Below are positions 35,606 through 43,772 of a DNA stretch of 64,000 nucleotides, piece by piece. This stretch comes from Flagellimonas pelagia (lineage in GTDB: Bacteria > Bacteroidota > Bacteroidia > Flavobacteriales > Flavobacteriaceae): contig NZ_QXFI01000031.1 of assembly GCF_003584135.1 (NCBI RefSeq), positions 1 through 64,000 of the forward strand. Reading direction: 5' to 3'. The notes under the pieces are model-generated. The model was not told where the DNA came from. It searched no databases and saw only the letters and a list, made by a program, of their open reading frames with translations. Each line of letters starts with the position of its first letter. The first letter of the stretch is position 1. A program made the translations under genes and the position numbers.

Positions 35606-36871
35606 TTAAATTCCTTGGGTTATTTTTAATTCTTCGAGTTTCATCAGCAACTGAATCTCGTGCAACAGTTTGTTCTGTATGGCCCGGCTTTCTTGGTTTA
35701 CATCTCGGATATAATCGTTCACATCGATGGTGCCATTGTCCAATTTGAACAGGGAAGCATCCTTCACCTTGACATAGCTCTCAATGATGGAATCGTCCAT
35801 TTCCAAAAGCTTTCGGAACTTATCTATTTCGGTATGTTGCTGGGTCAATTCCATTTTGGTGTTGAAGAGAAAGGTTTCCTTTTGGGTCTGGAGTTTTTCC
35901 TTTTCAATTTTGTTGATTTCCTTCTCCTTTTTGTTGGTATACAGATTGAACAATGGCCATTGCAAACGTGCCCCTCCCAAAAAATAGGAATCGAATTCGT
36001 TGCTGAGCATATTCAAGCCAGGTTTTCCATATCCTGCCCTACCGAAAAGGGAAAGACTTGGGGTGATTTTGGTGTTCAAAAGACTGGATTGCAAATCGAG
36101 CAAGGACATTTGTTTGTCAAAAAGGCCCACTTCCAGTCGGTTGATACCGCCTATATCCATGGTCTCTTGCGGTCTGGTCAACATAGTTTCTTCATCCACA
36201 TCTTTACCTACAAAGATGGATAGCATTTGATAGTAAGCCTTTTTAAGGGAAATCAGTTCCGTTGTCCTTTGATGAATGGACAATTGACTGGCCTTTAGCG
36301 TAAAAAGATCGCTCTCAATGGCAGCTCCATTTTGGATTCGGGTCTGTACTCTATCCATGGCCAGCTGAATGTCCTTTTCTTGTAGGTCGTTTTGCAATAT
36401 TTGTTCCTTGGCCAATAAAATGCCAAAATACAATTGGCTTACCCGTTTATAAATGTCATACAATTGAACTTCCAATTGCCCCTCTTCAATATCTTGTTGT
36501 GCCTCTTGAATCTTGACTTTCTTTTCGGTTTTGCCCCCATCGAACAATTTTTGATTGATCTCCGCATACACTTGGTATTGGTCCTTATCCAAAACCGGCA
36601 CATCCATTCCTGGAACCTCTATGGGCAATCGGGTGACCTCGGTCTGATAACTGGCCTGGGCATTAAGGTTTACCTGCGGCAGATTTCCCTTGAGAATGTT
36701 TTCCACGTTGAAGTCGGATGCCGATTGTATCAGGCCTTGCTGCCGAATCAAGGGATAATTGGACCGCGCCATGTTGTAGCTCTCTCTCAAGGTGAGGCTT
36801 CCCAGGGATTGCGCTTGCACCGCAATACCGAACAAGAGCAATAAAAAGGTTAATGTGCTTGTACGTTTCAT
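35606..36871 (-). CDS. TolC-family outer-membrane efflux protein
   Basis: A 421-residue outer-membrane factor with a clear signal peptide (residues 1-20, ending VQAQ). Two long helical repeats of the OEP type are visible, with the first strand segment LTLRESYNMARSNYPLIRQQGLIQSAS and the second half LFDKQMSLLDLQSSLLNTKITPSLSLFGRAGYG. It provides the trench through the outer membrane for the efflux operon. It is the second gene after tetR (48-base gap), so it should be controlled by it. Confidence 0.92.
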   Translation of the reverse strand: MKRTSTLTFLLLLFGIAVQAQSLGSLTLRESYNMARSNYPLIRQQGLIQSASDFNVENILKGNLPQVNLNAQASYQTEVTRLPIEVPGMDVPVLDKDQYQVYAEINQKLFDGGKTEKKVKIQEAQQDIEEGQLEVQLYDIYKRVSQLYFGILLAKEQILQNDLQEKDIQLAMDRVQTRIQNGAAIESDLFTLKASQLSIHQRTTELISLKKAYYQMLSIFVGKDVDEETMLTRPQETMDIGGINRLEVGLFDKQMSLLDLQSSLLNTKITPSLSLFGRAGYGKPGLNMLSNEFDSYFLGGARLQWPLFNLYTNKKEKEINKIEKEKLQTQKETFLFNTKMELTQQHTEIDKFRKLLEMDDSIIESYVKVKDASLFKLDNGTIDVNDYIRDVNQESRAIQNKLLHEIQLLMKLEELKITQGI

Positions 36872-36919
36872 GATTGATATTTTGATTTAATCATTTGACC
36901 AATTTTTAGGCAAAAAAAT

Positions 36920-37519
36920 TTATTTACTTTCCACTATAGCCTTCATCCAAATGGGTATCAACTTCCTGCGCTCTTCCATAAGTGCCCTGAAGCTGTTTTC
37001 ATCAACAACTTGTGAAGCCATAAAAACAGGTTTGGACAAAAAGGGAAATACCGACATTCCCATAAGGTTCATAATGAAATGTACTGGGTTGACTTCTGGA
37101 TTCTTTGCCCTGATCTGGTTCATCAATGATGAGCTCATCAAAATCTTATTTGCCCCAATTTCTTCCACAAAATGCTTGGGATCATTACGAATCTCGTTCA
37201 GCACAAAAATGGGCAGGTCGGGGTTTTGGGTCAGTGTTTCAATGTATTTCTCCACAAAAAGCTCAATTTTCAGTTCAAGGTCTAGACTGGCATCGGTGAT
37301 AACCGGAACCACGATTCCAAAAAACTGACGGATCTTTTCGCCCATGATCAGGTTGAACAGTTTTTCCTTGCTTCGGAAGTAATAGTTCAATAAAGAAAGA
37401 TTGATGCCCGCCTCCTCGGCAATATCCCTCGTTTTGGTCGCGGCATACCCTCTCTGGGTAAACAACTTTGCGGCAGCCGCCTTGATTTTTTCCTCCGTAT
37501 CCAGTTTGTTTTCCGTCAT
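36920..37519 (-). CDS. TetR/AcrR-family repressor of the efflux operon
   Basis: A 199-residue regulator. The N-terminal helix-turn-helix reads IKAAAAKLFTQRGYAATKTRDIAEEAGINLSLLNYYFRSKEKLFNLIM (residues about 12-59), typical of TetR proteins with the YYxF recognition helix end. The C-terminal ligand-binding part (residues 70-199) is helical and specific to this subgroup. It heads the efflux operon on the minus strand, and a 29-base palindrome with an overlapping promoter lies directly upstream, so autorepression with induction by a drug or metabolite is likely. Confidence 0.92.
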   Translation of the reverse strand: MTENKLDTEEKIKAAAAKLFTQRGYAATKTRDIAEEAGINLSLLNYYFRSKEKLFNLIMGEKIRQFFGIVVPVITDASLDLELKIELFVEKYIETLTQNPDLPIFVLNEIRNDPKHFVEEIGANKILMSSSLMNQIRAKNPEVNPVHFIMNLMGMSVFPFLSKPVFMASQVVDENSFRALMEERRKLIPIWMKAIVESK

Positions 37520-37537
37520 AATTCCTGTATTCCATCA

Positions 37538-37571
37538 CAAAAGTACAAAACAAAATCAAACATTGAACAAA
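37538..37571 (-). promoter_or_regulatory. Promoter of the tetR-efflux operon
   Basis: On the minus strand a TTTG element (37568-37571) and a perfect -7 element TACTTTTG (37538-37545) are separated by 22 bases, matching the Bacteroidetes consensus TTG-N17-23-TAnnTTTG. The tetR start codon is 19 bases past the -7 element. Confidence 0.6.
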
Positions 37572-37591
37572 TGATTAAAACAATTGTTCAA
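37563..37591. promoter_or_regulatory. TetR operator candidate
   Basis: Perfect 8-base arms TTGAACAA and TTGTTCAA, 13 bases apart, with a nested 10-base perfect palindrome AACAATTGTT at 37579-37588. It overlaps the -33 element of the tetR promoter, a placement expected for autorepression. It may also affect the divergent cardiolipin synthase promoter about 50 bases away. Confidence 0.6.
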
Positions 37592-37640
37592 ATATTTTAA
37601 GTATCTGATTTCCATCATGACCCAAAAATAGGAAGTAGTG

Positions 37641-37648
37641 TATCTTTG
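37641..37648 (+). promoter_or_regulatory. -7 element for cardiolipin synthase gene
   Basis: TATCTTTG matches TAnnTTTG exactly, 25 bases before the start codon at 37674. No good TTG element is present at the usual distance upstream, so the promoter is only partly supported. Confidence 0.4.
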
Positions 37649-37673
37649 TTCATATATGAACCCATCAAAATAG

Positions 37674-39080
37674 ATGCTCATACCCATTCTCATAGGAATT
37701 TACATCCTGATTGCCTTGATCATGGTGGTCAGTTTATTGTTGAATGGGGTGAGGCCCAGTAAGACACTGGCATGGCTATTGGCCATTTTTACCATTCCAG
37801 TCGGTGGTGTTCTGCTCTATCTTTTGTTCGGTAGAAACAGGAGGAAGAGCAAAATGTTTTCCTTAAAGAATACATTCAACCACAGGGACGAAATATCATA
37901 CGAAGACTGCATACCCAGCATATCTTCCAACAAGAAAAAAATAACAAAGCTCATTCAAAAAACAGTCAAATGCCCGGTTACCTGCAGCAATGAACTCAGC
38001 CTGTTACAAGATGGAAAAATCACTTTCGAAAGTATTTTTGAAGCCCTGGAAGGCGCCAAGGAACACATCCATCTGCAGTATTATATTTATGAAGATGGAT
38101 TGCTTGCGGAGAAGCTGCTGGATATCTTTAAAAGAAAAATCAAAGAAAATGTCACCATTCGACTTTTATATGATGGCATTGGAAGTTATTCCCTTAGCAA
38201 AAAGTACCTGAAAAAACTAAAGGAAATCGGCGTGGAAACGGCACAGTTCCTCCCCTTCCGGTTCGGACGGTTTCTCACTTCCCTCAACTACCGAAACCAC
38301 CGCAAGATCATTGTGGTGGACAACAAGGTTGGGTTTACGGGGGGTATCAATATTTCAGACAAGTACCTCAAAGGCGATCCCTCTTTGGGGAAATGGCACG
38401 ACACCCATTTAAAAATTGAGGGGGAAGCCGTTGATTTCCTGAACAGTATCTTCATTACCGATTGGTATTTGGCCAGTGGTGAAAAGGTGGATATATCCAG
38501 TTTTAAAGTCACAAAAGTTTCCGATTCCCAAATGCCACTACAAATTGTGCCCAGTGGTCCTGACGACGATTTTGACGTGATGGAACAGGTTTATTTTTCC
38601 ATGATCAACAGTGCGGAAAAATACCTCTATATCGTAAACCCCTACATTATCCCCAACCATGCCATTTTGCAGGGTTTGATGACCGCTGCATTGAGTGGTG
38701 TTGATGTGAGGCTTTTGATGTCTTCCACAACGGATATTAAATTGGTGGACTGGTGCGTTCGTGCTTATTACGAATCTTACCTAAAAGCGGGTATAAAAGT
38801 CTACTTGCATGCGGACGGTTTTCTTCACAGCAAAGTGATGCTCTGTGATGACGAGATTGCCAGCATAGGAACTGCCAACTTGGACAACCGTAGCCTTCAA
38901 CAGAATTACGAGGCACAGGCCTTTGTTTATGACGAGGACCTTTGTCAAAGGATGAAACAGAAATTTCTGGAGGACTGCGACAAATCCAAGGTACTGAACG
39001 ATTACCGTAAATTCAGTCAACGGCCATGGATCAATAAATTGATCGAGGGATTTGCCAAATTGTTGAGCCCTCTTTTATGA
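37674..39080 (+). CDS. cls: Cardiolipin synthase (phospholipase D type)
   Basis: Membrane enzyme of 468 residues that joins two phosphatidylglycerol molecules, releasing glycerol. Two N-terminal helices (IPILIGIYILIALIMVVSLLL and LAWLLAIFTIPVGGVLLYLLFG) are followed by two HKD motifs: NHRKIIVVDNKVGFTGG (about residue 205) and HSKVMLCDDEIASIGTANLDNRS (about residue 385). Length and layout match ClsA-type enzymes. The gene converges with the D-lactate dehydrogenase-like gene, overlapping it by 6 bases at the 3' ends, and diverges from tetR. Confidence 0.93.
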   Translation: MLIPILIGIYILIALIMVVSLLLNGVRPSKTLAWLLAIFTIPVGGVLLYLLFGRNRRKSKMFSLKNTFNHRDEISYEDCIPSISSNKKKITKLIQKTVKCPVTCSNELSLLQDGKITFESIFEALEGAKEHIHLQYYIYEDGLLAEKLLDIFKRKIKENVTIRLLYDGIGSYSLSKKYLKKLKEIGVETAQFLPFRFGRFLTSLNYRNHRKIIVVDNKVGFTGGINISDKYLKGDPSLGKWHDTHLKIEGEAVDFLNSIFITDWYLASGEKVDISSFKVTKVSDSQMPLQIVPSGPDDDFDVMEQVYFSMINSAEKYLYIVNPYIIPNHAILQGLMTAALSGVDVRLLMSSTTDIKLVDWCVRAYYESYLKAGIKVYLHADGFLHSKVMLCDDEIASIGTANLDNRSLQQNYEAQAFVYDEDLCQRMKQKFLEDCDKSKVLNDYRKFSQRPWINKLIEGFAKLLSPLL

Positions 39081-40082
39081 CACATAGGTTTCGTAGCCCA
39101 GTTCATTTTTGCAGCTCCTGCCCTCTTCCCAACAATCCAGATTATAAATCGTGGTATCCGCAATCCTCTCCAAGGCTTCCTTGGTGGCAAAGGCCTGGTG
39201 GGGTGTTAGCAATACATTGGGCATGGCGATGAGATCCTTTAGTTTTTGATCATCGATTCCCCTTTTGCTGTTGTCCTTAAAGAATATGCCACGTTCCCCT
39301 TCATAAACATCGGTGGCATAACCGCCAAGGATTCCCTTCTGAAGTGCCTCGATCAGATCATCGGTCTTGACAATTCCACCACGGGCCGTGTTCACCAGAT
39401 AGGTTCCTTTCCTCATGGCATTGAACACTGAGGTATTGATAGCATGATGGGTCTCATAGGTGAGCGGAACATTGATGCTTACAATATCTGCCCTTCTGCA
39501 CATTTCTTCCAAAGGAAGGTACTCCAGGTCATAATGGTTTTCCAAATAGAGGTTCCTTCTCAGGTCCGTGGCCAAAACCTTGCATCCGAAGGCATGGAAG
39601 ACCCCTACCAATATGGAACCTATTTTTCCGGTTCCATAAATGCCCACGGTTTTCCCATTTAAATCGAACCCTACCAAATTGTCCAATGAAAAGTTATACT
39701 GGTTTACCTGCTCATGGGCCAGTACCAATTTACGGTTCAGGGCCAACAAAAGACCTACGGCATGTTCCGCAATGGCATGGGGGGAATATTCCGGGGCATA
39801 AGCTACCTTGAGCCCAATGCGCTTGGCGGATTTTACACTTACATTATTGTAACCGGTAGCCCTCAGGGTAATGTATTTGACTCCAAGTTCCTTCAAGATT
39901 TCGAGTACGACCAAAGAGGCATCATCGTTTGAAAAAATGGAGATGGCATCGTAGCCCGCAGCCATGACCGCCGTTGTGGCGTCCAAAGCCTCGGGCACGA
40001 ATTTCATTTTATGCTTTTCTCCATTTGCCTTTTTGAGGTTATCCATCTCAAAATCCTTGGCACTGTAGACCAGTACTTTCAT
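39075..40082 (-). CDS. D-lactate dehydrogenase-like 2-hydroxyacid dehydrogenase
   Basis: A 335-residue D-isomer-specific 2-hydroxyacid dehydrogenase that likely interconverts pyruvate and D-lactate with NADH. The Rossmann motif is GKTVGIYGTGKIGSILVG near residue 147 with Asp at the end of the second strand (VLATDLRR), indicating NAD. The catalytic set fits Arg in NTARGGIV, Glu in DVYEGERG and His in LTPHQAF, the order seen in LdhA-type enzymes, whose typical length is about 330. It is encoded 22 bases after the neighbouring coiled-coil protein gene. A fermentative enzyme next to a stress cluster would make sense under oxygen limitation. Confidence 0.9.
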   Translation of the reverse strand: MKVLVYSAKDFEMDNLKKANGEKHKMKFVPEALDATTAVMAAGYDAISIFSNDDASLVVLEILKELGVKYITLRATGYNNVSVKSAKRIGLKVAYAPEYSPHAIAEHAVGLLLALNRKLVLAHEQVNQYNFSLDNLVGFDLNGKTVGIYGTGKIGSILVGVFHAFGCKVLATDLRRNLYLENHYDLEYLPLEEMCRRADIVSINVPLTYETHHAINTSVFNAMRKGTYLVNTARGGIVKTDDLIEALQKGILGGYATDVYEGERGIFFKDNSKRGIDDQKLKDLIAMPNVLLTPHQAFATKEALERIADTTIYNLDCWEEGRSCKNELGYETYVS

Positions 40083-40104
40083 AGTTTTCTTGCTAGACAG
40101 GCTA

Positions 40105-40548
40105 TTAATTCAATAACCTTTTTTGTTTTTTCCTTTTGATCACTTGCGATACGATATCGAATATTTTGTTCTTGGCCTCACGATATTTGATGAAATAGCG
40201 TTCCATTTCCTTTTCAAGGTCGGCATGAGTGTCCAGATAGGCATTTTCCATCCTATTCTGGTTTACATCATCTACCATGATCTGGAGTTGGTTCTCATGC
40301 AACTGTACTTTTTTGAATAGGTCGACCAACTCTTTTTCGGATTTATTCAAGGCTTCCACTACCGGTTGTACGGTATTGAACATATCCGAATCGATAATGT
40401 CCAATGTATAGTCCTTGACCATACTGTTCAGGAATTTTTGCTCGTCCTTGGCGAATTTTAATTCGGAAGACCATTTTTTGGACTCTTCGTGCAATTCTTC
40501 TGCCGTAAGCCATTCCCTAAAGGTCCCTTTTTGGATTCTTGTCTTCAT
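40105..40548 (-). CDS. Coiled-coil protein, paralogue of the 41111-41521 product
   Basis: About 147 residues from ATG 40548 (MKTRIQKGTF); an upstream ATG at 40581 is less likely because it falls inside a hairpin. No known domain is recognised. The sequence is charged and helical and ends in a basic tail (VIKRKKQKRLLN). It aligns by eye with the protein at 41111-41521: both have W-x3-L-x-F-x2-DE-x2-F near the start, a central variable helix and a final KHKVYS/KNKIFD-type helix ending in KRKK. They may form helical bundles. Its neighbours, Hsp20 and universal stress proteins, suggest a stress role. Confidence 0.65.
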   Translation of the reverse strand: MKTRIQKGTFREWLTAEELHEESKKWSSELKFAKDEQKFLNSMVKDYTLDIIDSDMFNTVQPVVEALNKSEKELVDLFKKVQLHENQLQIMVDDVNQNRMENAYLDTHADLEKEMERYFIKYREAKNKIFDIVSQVIKRKKQKRLLN

Positions 40549-40562
40549 AGTTCTTAATTTAT

Positions 40563-40588
40563 GCGGCAAATGGAAATCCATTTGCCGC
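40563..40588 (-). terminator. Hairpin after hsp20
   Basis: Perfect 11-base arms at 40563-40573 and 40578-40588 with a 4-base loop, placed 11 bases past the hsp20 stop codon. The following bases are AT-rich but without a long T run, so it is a probable terminator or mRNA-stabilising end. Confidence 0.6.
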
Positions 40589-40598
40589 GTGTTCGTCT

Positions 40599-41039
40599 TT
40601 AGACCACTTCAATTACTTTTTTGGGTTTTTCCTTGGCTTCTTCCATTTTGAGAAGATTGAGCTTCAAGATTCCATTTTTGTACGTGGCCTTTACTTCTTT
40701 TTTTTGATCTACCGAATGGGGCAACTGCATAGTTCGTGTGAACGAATTGTAATTGAACTCCCTTCGGGTGTAGTCTTCGTCTTTTTCGGTTTCTTCTTTG
40801 CTTTTTTGTGCAGAAACTTCCAAAACGTCATCTTTCATGGTGATGTTGAAATCTTTCTTGTCAAACCCTGGGGCGGCAATCTCAATTTCAAAATCATCGT
40901 CGTGCTCCTTCACGTTCATTGATGGGAGGGATTTTTCCAGATTGAAAAAATCATCGTCAATAAAAGTGTCTCGATTAAAAAAATCGATCAAGCTCTCATT
41001 CCATGGAAATCGCTTTCCGTTTAATTTAACCAGTGACAT
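40599..41039 (-). CDS. Hsp20 / alpha-crystallin small heat-shock protein
   Basis: ATP-independent holdase chaperone of 146 residues. The alpha-crystallin domain covers about residues 38-135: VKEHDDDFEIEIAAPGFDKKDFNITMKDDVLEVSAQK at the start, REFNYNSFTRTMQLPHSVD in the middle, and the closing AxYKNGIL motif (ATYKNGILKLNL). The N-terminal arm of about 37 residues is short. It lies 71 bases after the coiled-coil protein gene and is followed by a hairpin, so the two may form a small operon headed by the TGA-N6-TCA site at 41578. Confidence 0.95.
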   Translation of the reverse strand: MSLVKLNGKRFPWNESLIDFFNRDTFIDDDFFNLEKSLPSMNVKEHDDDFEIEIAAPGFDKKDFNITMKDDVLEVSAQKSKEETEKDEDYTRREFNYNSFTRTMQLPHSVDQKKEVKATYKNGILKLNLLKMEEAKEKPKKVIEVV

Positions 41040-41110
41040 AATTAAAATTTTAGATTAATGAATCTGTGTTATACATCATGCGCCAATGCCTTTTAACATT
41101 GCGCTGCATG

Positions 41111-41521
41111 TCAATCCTGTGGTTTTTTTCGCTTCAGTACCGATCCAGCATAACTGTACACCTTGTGCTTGAGTTTGAGGTAACTCTCTATATAAGCACT
41201 CATCGCGTCCTTAAATTCGAGGTGTTTCTCAAAATAATGGGAATCACAATCATCAGAGGTACATTCTACTAGGCCTCCAAGATGTTTCTCATGTTCCAGT
41301 ATGGCCTTTTTCAATTGGTTCTTTTCTATCTTGGAATCATGGAATTCCTGCTTGAAATCCTCCAGCCTCTCGAAAAGATTCGGGGTTCTAGGTTCAAAAA
41401 TATAGGAGTTCAACAGCCTTTGGATGAAGACCATTTCATCATCAATGAACTGCAGGTAAGATTTCCAATTTTGCAGTTCTTTGTGCAATTCCCCTATTTT
41501 ACCCAACTTGACCATAACCAT
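41111..41521 (-). CDS. Coiled-coil protein, paralogue of the 40105-40548 product
   Basis: A 136-residue, charged, helical protein (WKSYLQFIDDEMVFIQRLLNSYIF near residue 17; KHLEFKDAMSAYIESYLKLKHKVYSYAGSVLKRKK at the end). No named domain recognised. It shares residue pattern and length with the product at 40105-40548, so the hsp20 gene is flanked by a diverged duplicate pair. A variable insert contains VECTSDDCDSH with two cysteines, absent in the paralogue. A 14-base perfect palindrome containing TGA-N6-TCA lies 56 bases upstream of its start codon. Confidence 0.65.
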   Translation of the reverse strand: MVMVKLGKIGELHKELQNWKSYLQFIDDEMVFIQRLLNSYIFEPRTPNLFERLEDFKQEFHDSKIEKNQLKKAILEHEKHLGGLVECTSDDCDSHYFEKHLEFKDAMSAYIESYLKLKHKVYSYAGSVLKRKKPQD

Positions 41522-41576
41522 AGTTTTAAAAAATCTAAGGCTCCCATGAATGTATGGTTTGGTCGGTTCTTATGAA

Positions 41577-41590
41577 ATGATTTAAATCAT
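41577..41590. promoter_or_regulatory. CRP/FNR-type box upstream of coiled-coil/hsp20 unit
   Basis: Perfect 14-base palindrome ATGATTTAAATCAT with the core TGAT-N4-ATCA. Its centre is 29.5 bases from the TA of a minus-strand -7-like element TACATTCA (41547-41554), which keeps four of the six consensus positions. Confidence 0.6.
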
Positions 41591-41600
41591 CTAGGTGGCT

Positions 41601-42032
41601 CTAAATGGATTTTTCCGGATATCGATCATCCATGCCAAAAGTTTGTTTCACCATGGCCTTGAACTGGTTCTTGGTGATGCTGTCCGATTTTTCGGAGACG
41701 GTTACCTTTTGGGCCAGTTCGGGATAGTTGTCCTCCAGTTCGGCCATGAACTTTTCCGGAGCCTCAGCAGGTCCGAAAATAGCCAATTGATCGGCATCCT
41801 GTACCGTTTCGGCAATCTTATCGAAATAATTTTTCAATTGGTGTTTTTCCCTTTCCAAGTATTTGCTGTCCTGGACCACGTCCTGGGGGCCCCACTTTGT
41901 TTTGGAGCGCGACCCTCCTTTGGGATTGAAAAAATCCAACTCGGAATCGATATTGAAAAACTTTTCCTTTCCATGTTCCAAAACCACTCCCATAGCTTCC
42001 TTCTTGTCCAGCCAAATTCCAACTTTTTTCAT
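41601..42032 (-). CDS. Hypothetical protein with eRF1-domain-like features
   Basis: About 143 residues from ATG 42032 (MKKVGIWLDKKEAMGVVL); an in-frame ATG at 42047 overlaps the universal stress protein gene upstream by four bases and adds five residues. The start (VGIWLDKKEAMGV) and the part around LKNYFDKIAETVQDADQLAIFGPAEAPEKFMAEL are reminiscent of domains in bacterial eRF1-like or host-attachment proteins, in which a Lys/Asp-rich alpha/beta domain hosts ribosome-related function. The likeness is weak and the length fits only one domain. It is translationally coupled to the USP gene, so it probably acts in the same stress response. Confidence 0.55.
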   Translation of the reverse strand: MKKVGIWLDKKEAMGVVLEHGKEKFFNIDSELDFFNPKGGSRSKTKWGPQDVVQDSKYLEREKHQLKNYFDKIAETVQDADQLAIFGPAEAPEKFMAELEDNYPELAQKVTVSEKSDSITKNQFKAMVKQTFGMDDRYPEKSI

Positions 42033-42043
42033 CTTCTTAATTT

Positions 42044-42895
42044 TCAATTATCATTCAATTCCAATATGGGCACCTTGGGATCATAACCTATTTCCTTGAC
42101 CAACGGATTGGATAGGATGCTTCCGAAGAACAAATGTTTCCTGTTCATGAAAACAATCATATCACAGTCTTTGCTTTCCACAAATAGGTTGATGCCCTTG
42201 CTCACTTTTACCGAGGACAAAAAATGTGTTTCGTAATCGGTTCCTTCCAAAATGTCCAGCAACAGTTTTTTGTTTTCCTCTTCCTCCCTGTTCAGTTTAC
42301 CGTCCTTGTCCCTATCTATATGCAACACATTGATTTTGGCACCGTGTAGTTTTGCAATTTCGATCATGTAATCGAGCTCACGTTTTTTAAAATGGGTCTT
42401 ATAATCGGTCGGGAAGACCATCTCTTTCGGTGGTTCCAAGGAATAGTCCGTTGGTACGGCAATTACCGGACATTTTTTTATCCGCTCCATTACAGAGACG
42501 GCATTGGTACCAAATACCCTTGCCTTGGCATCCGTTACACCTTTGGTACCCATTACAATAATGTTGATGTCCTTTTTTTCTATCACATTGCGAATAGCCT
42601 CGGACAGACTGTTAAACGTGATAATGGTATGCAAGGTGTGCTTTTCGTTCTTAGGATGGATTTCCAGTTGTTCCATCAAATGGGCCATGCCATCCTCTGC
42701 TTCTTGTTTGGCGGCCTCATATAAAGGTTCCCCTATTTCGGGCACCCGCATGCTATCCAGGTTATACCCAGAAACATGGAATGCGTTCAATAGATAAAAA
42801 TCACATTGAACGTCTTTATAAAGTTCAAAGGCATACCTGATGGCGTTCAGTGCATTTTTTGAATAATCTGTGGGCAACAACACGCGCTTGTCCAT
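42044..42895 (-). CDS. Universal stress protein, two tandem USP domains
   Basis: A 283-residue cytoplasmic protein with two UspA folds. The first (residues 1-150) starts RVLLPTDYSKNALNAIRYAFELYKDVQCDFYLLNAF and carries the nucleotide-binding run MGTKGVTDAKARVFGTNAVS, a good G-x2-G-x9-G-T/N motif, so ATP binding is likely. The second (residues 153-283) begins KEMVFPTDYKTHFKKRELDYMIEIAKLHG and lacks that motif. The stop overlaps the next small gene. A TGA-N6-TCA box is 50 bases upstream of the start. Confidence 0.9.
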   Translation of the reverse strand: MDKRVLLPTDYSKNALNAIRYAFELYKDVQCDFYLLNAFHVSGYNLDSMRVPEIGEPLYEAAKQEAEDGMAHLMEQLEIHPKNEKHTLHTIITFNSLSEAIRNVIEKKDINIIVMGTKGVTDAKARVFGTNAVSVMERIKKCPVIAVPTDYSLEPPKEMVFPTDYKTHFKKRELDYMIEIAKLHGAKINVLHIDRDKDGKLNREEEENKKLLLDILEGTDYETHFLSSVKVSKGINLFVESKDCDMIVFMNRKHLFFGSILSNPLVKEIGYDPKVPILELNDN

Positions 42896-42944
42896 GGCTT
42901 TTAGGTTTTTGATTAAAATTACTCAGAACTCTCAAAATGCACCA

Positions 42945-42956
42945 TGATATAGGTCA
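42945..42956. promoter_or_regulatory. CRP/FNR-type box upstream of USP gene 42044-42895
   Basis: TGATATAGGTCA, an imperfect TGA-N6-TCA dyad. Its centre is 29.5 bases from the TA of the minus-strand -7-like element TAATTTTA (42914-42921, five of six consensus bases), putting it near -42 for leftward transcription. Confidence 0.55.
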
Positions 42957-43769
42957 CTTTGGTCTGTCAGGAAGGATCAGAAAGGGAACGGAAAGCTTGG
43001 TGTTCAAATCCTTAATGATTCCTTTTCCAATAAATTCCAAGAAAAAATGATGGGGATAATACACCATACAAAGCATATCGATATTCCACAATTCCACAAA
43101 TTGCAAAATGGTCTTGACCTTGTCTTCGAACATCGGTAACACCACCTCTTTGGAAAGATTCTTGGACACCGCCTTTAAAAACTTGGCTTTGTTCTTGGCC
43201 ATGGCATCGGTACCCTTACCTTCCTCAATGCTCATGGGCACCAACGAACTATCCATAAGATTGGAAAAAAACAAAAGGGCCTTCACATTTTCTTCCGCAA
43301 TGGGATTGGCATAATTGGATATGAATGCCATCTTATCCACATTTTTAAAATCAATTTCCAAAGGAACAATAAGTACGGGGCATTGATTGACTTCCCGTAC
43401 CAATTGCATGGCATTGTTACCGAACATGATGTTTGCTCCTTCTTCTTTGGCTTTGTTCCCAATGACCATCAAATCTATCGGATGCTCTTTGGCATAGTCA
43501 GCAACACCCTTGGTCATATTACGACACAAGGACACTTTTTCAAAATGATGCTTGGAGTTGTTCCCAACATCACGAACCAATCTATGGGTCATGGCATCCA
43601 ACCCTTGGGTCGATTCCACTTGTGCCGTTTCGATGTCAACATTACCCAAAACTCCGCACACATTGATCAAATGAAAAGTGCATTCCTTGGTTTTGAACAG
43701 TTTAGCCACGTAGTATAGGGCGTTGTATGAATTGTTGGAAAAATCCGTAGGGACCAAAACTTGTAACAT
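42954..43769 (-). CDS. Universal stress protein, tandem domains, degenerate nucleotide motif
   Basis: A 271-residue tandem USP. It opens LQVLVPTDFSNNSYNALYYVAKLFKTKECTFHLINVC. Where USPs with bound ATP have G-x2-G-x9-G, this one reads VIGNKAKEEGANIMFGNNAMQ, with the second Gly changed to Ala, so the first domain may bind nucleotide poorly. The second domain (residues about 145-271, KMAFISNYANPIAEENVKALLFF) is also diverged. Its start is only three bases after the stop of the upstream USP gene, so the two USPs are one transcript. Confidence 0.88.
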   Translation of the reverse strand: MLQVLVPTDFSNNSYNALYYVAKLFKTKECTFHLINVCGVLGNVDIETAQVESTQGLDAMTHRLVRDVGNNSKHHFEKVSLCRNMTKGVADYAKEHPIDLMVIGNKAKEEGANIMFGNNAMQLVREVNQCPVLIVPLEIDFKNVDKMAFISNYANPIAEENVKALLFFSNLMDSSLVPMSIEEGKGTDAMAKNKAKFLKAVSKNLSKEVVLPMFEDKVKTILQFVELWNIDMLCMVYYPHHFFLEFIGKGIIKDLNTKLSVPFLILPDRPK

Positions 43770-43772
43770 GGC

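Noticed and set aside
40548-40581. Upstream start at 40581 for the coiled-coil gene
   Set aside because: The extra codons lie in the hairpin after hsp20.
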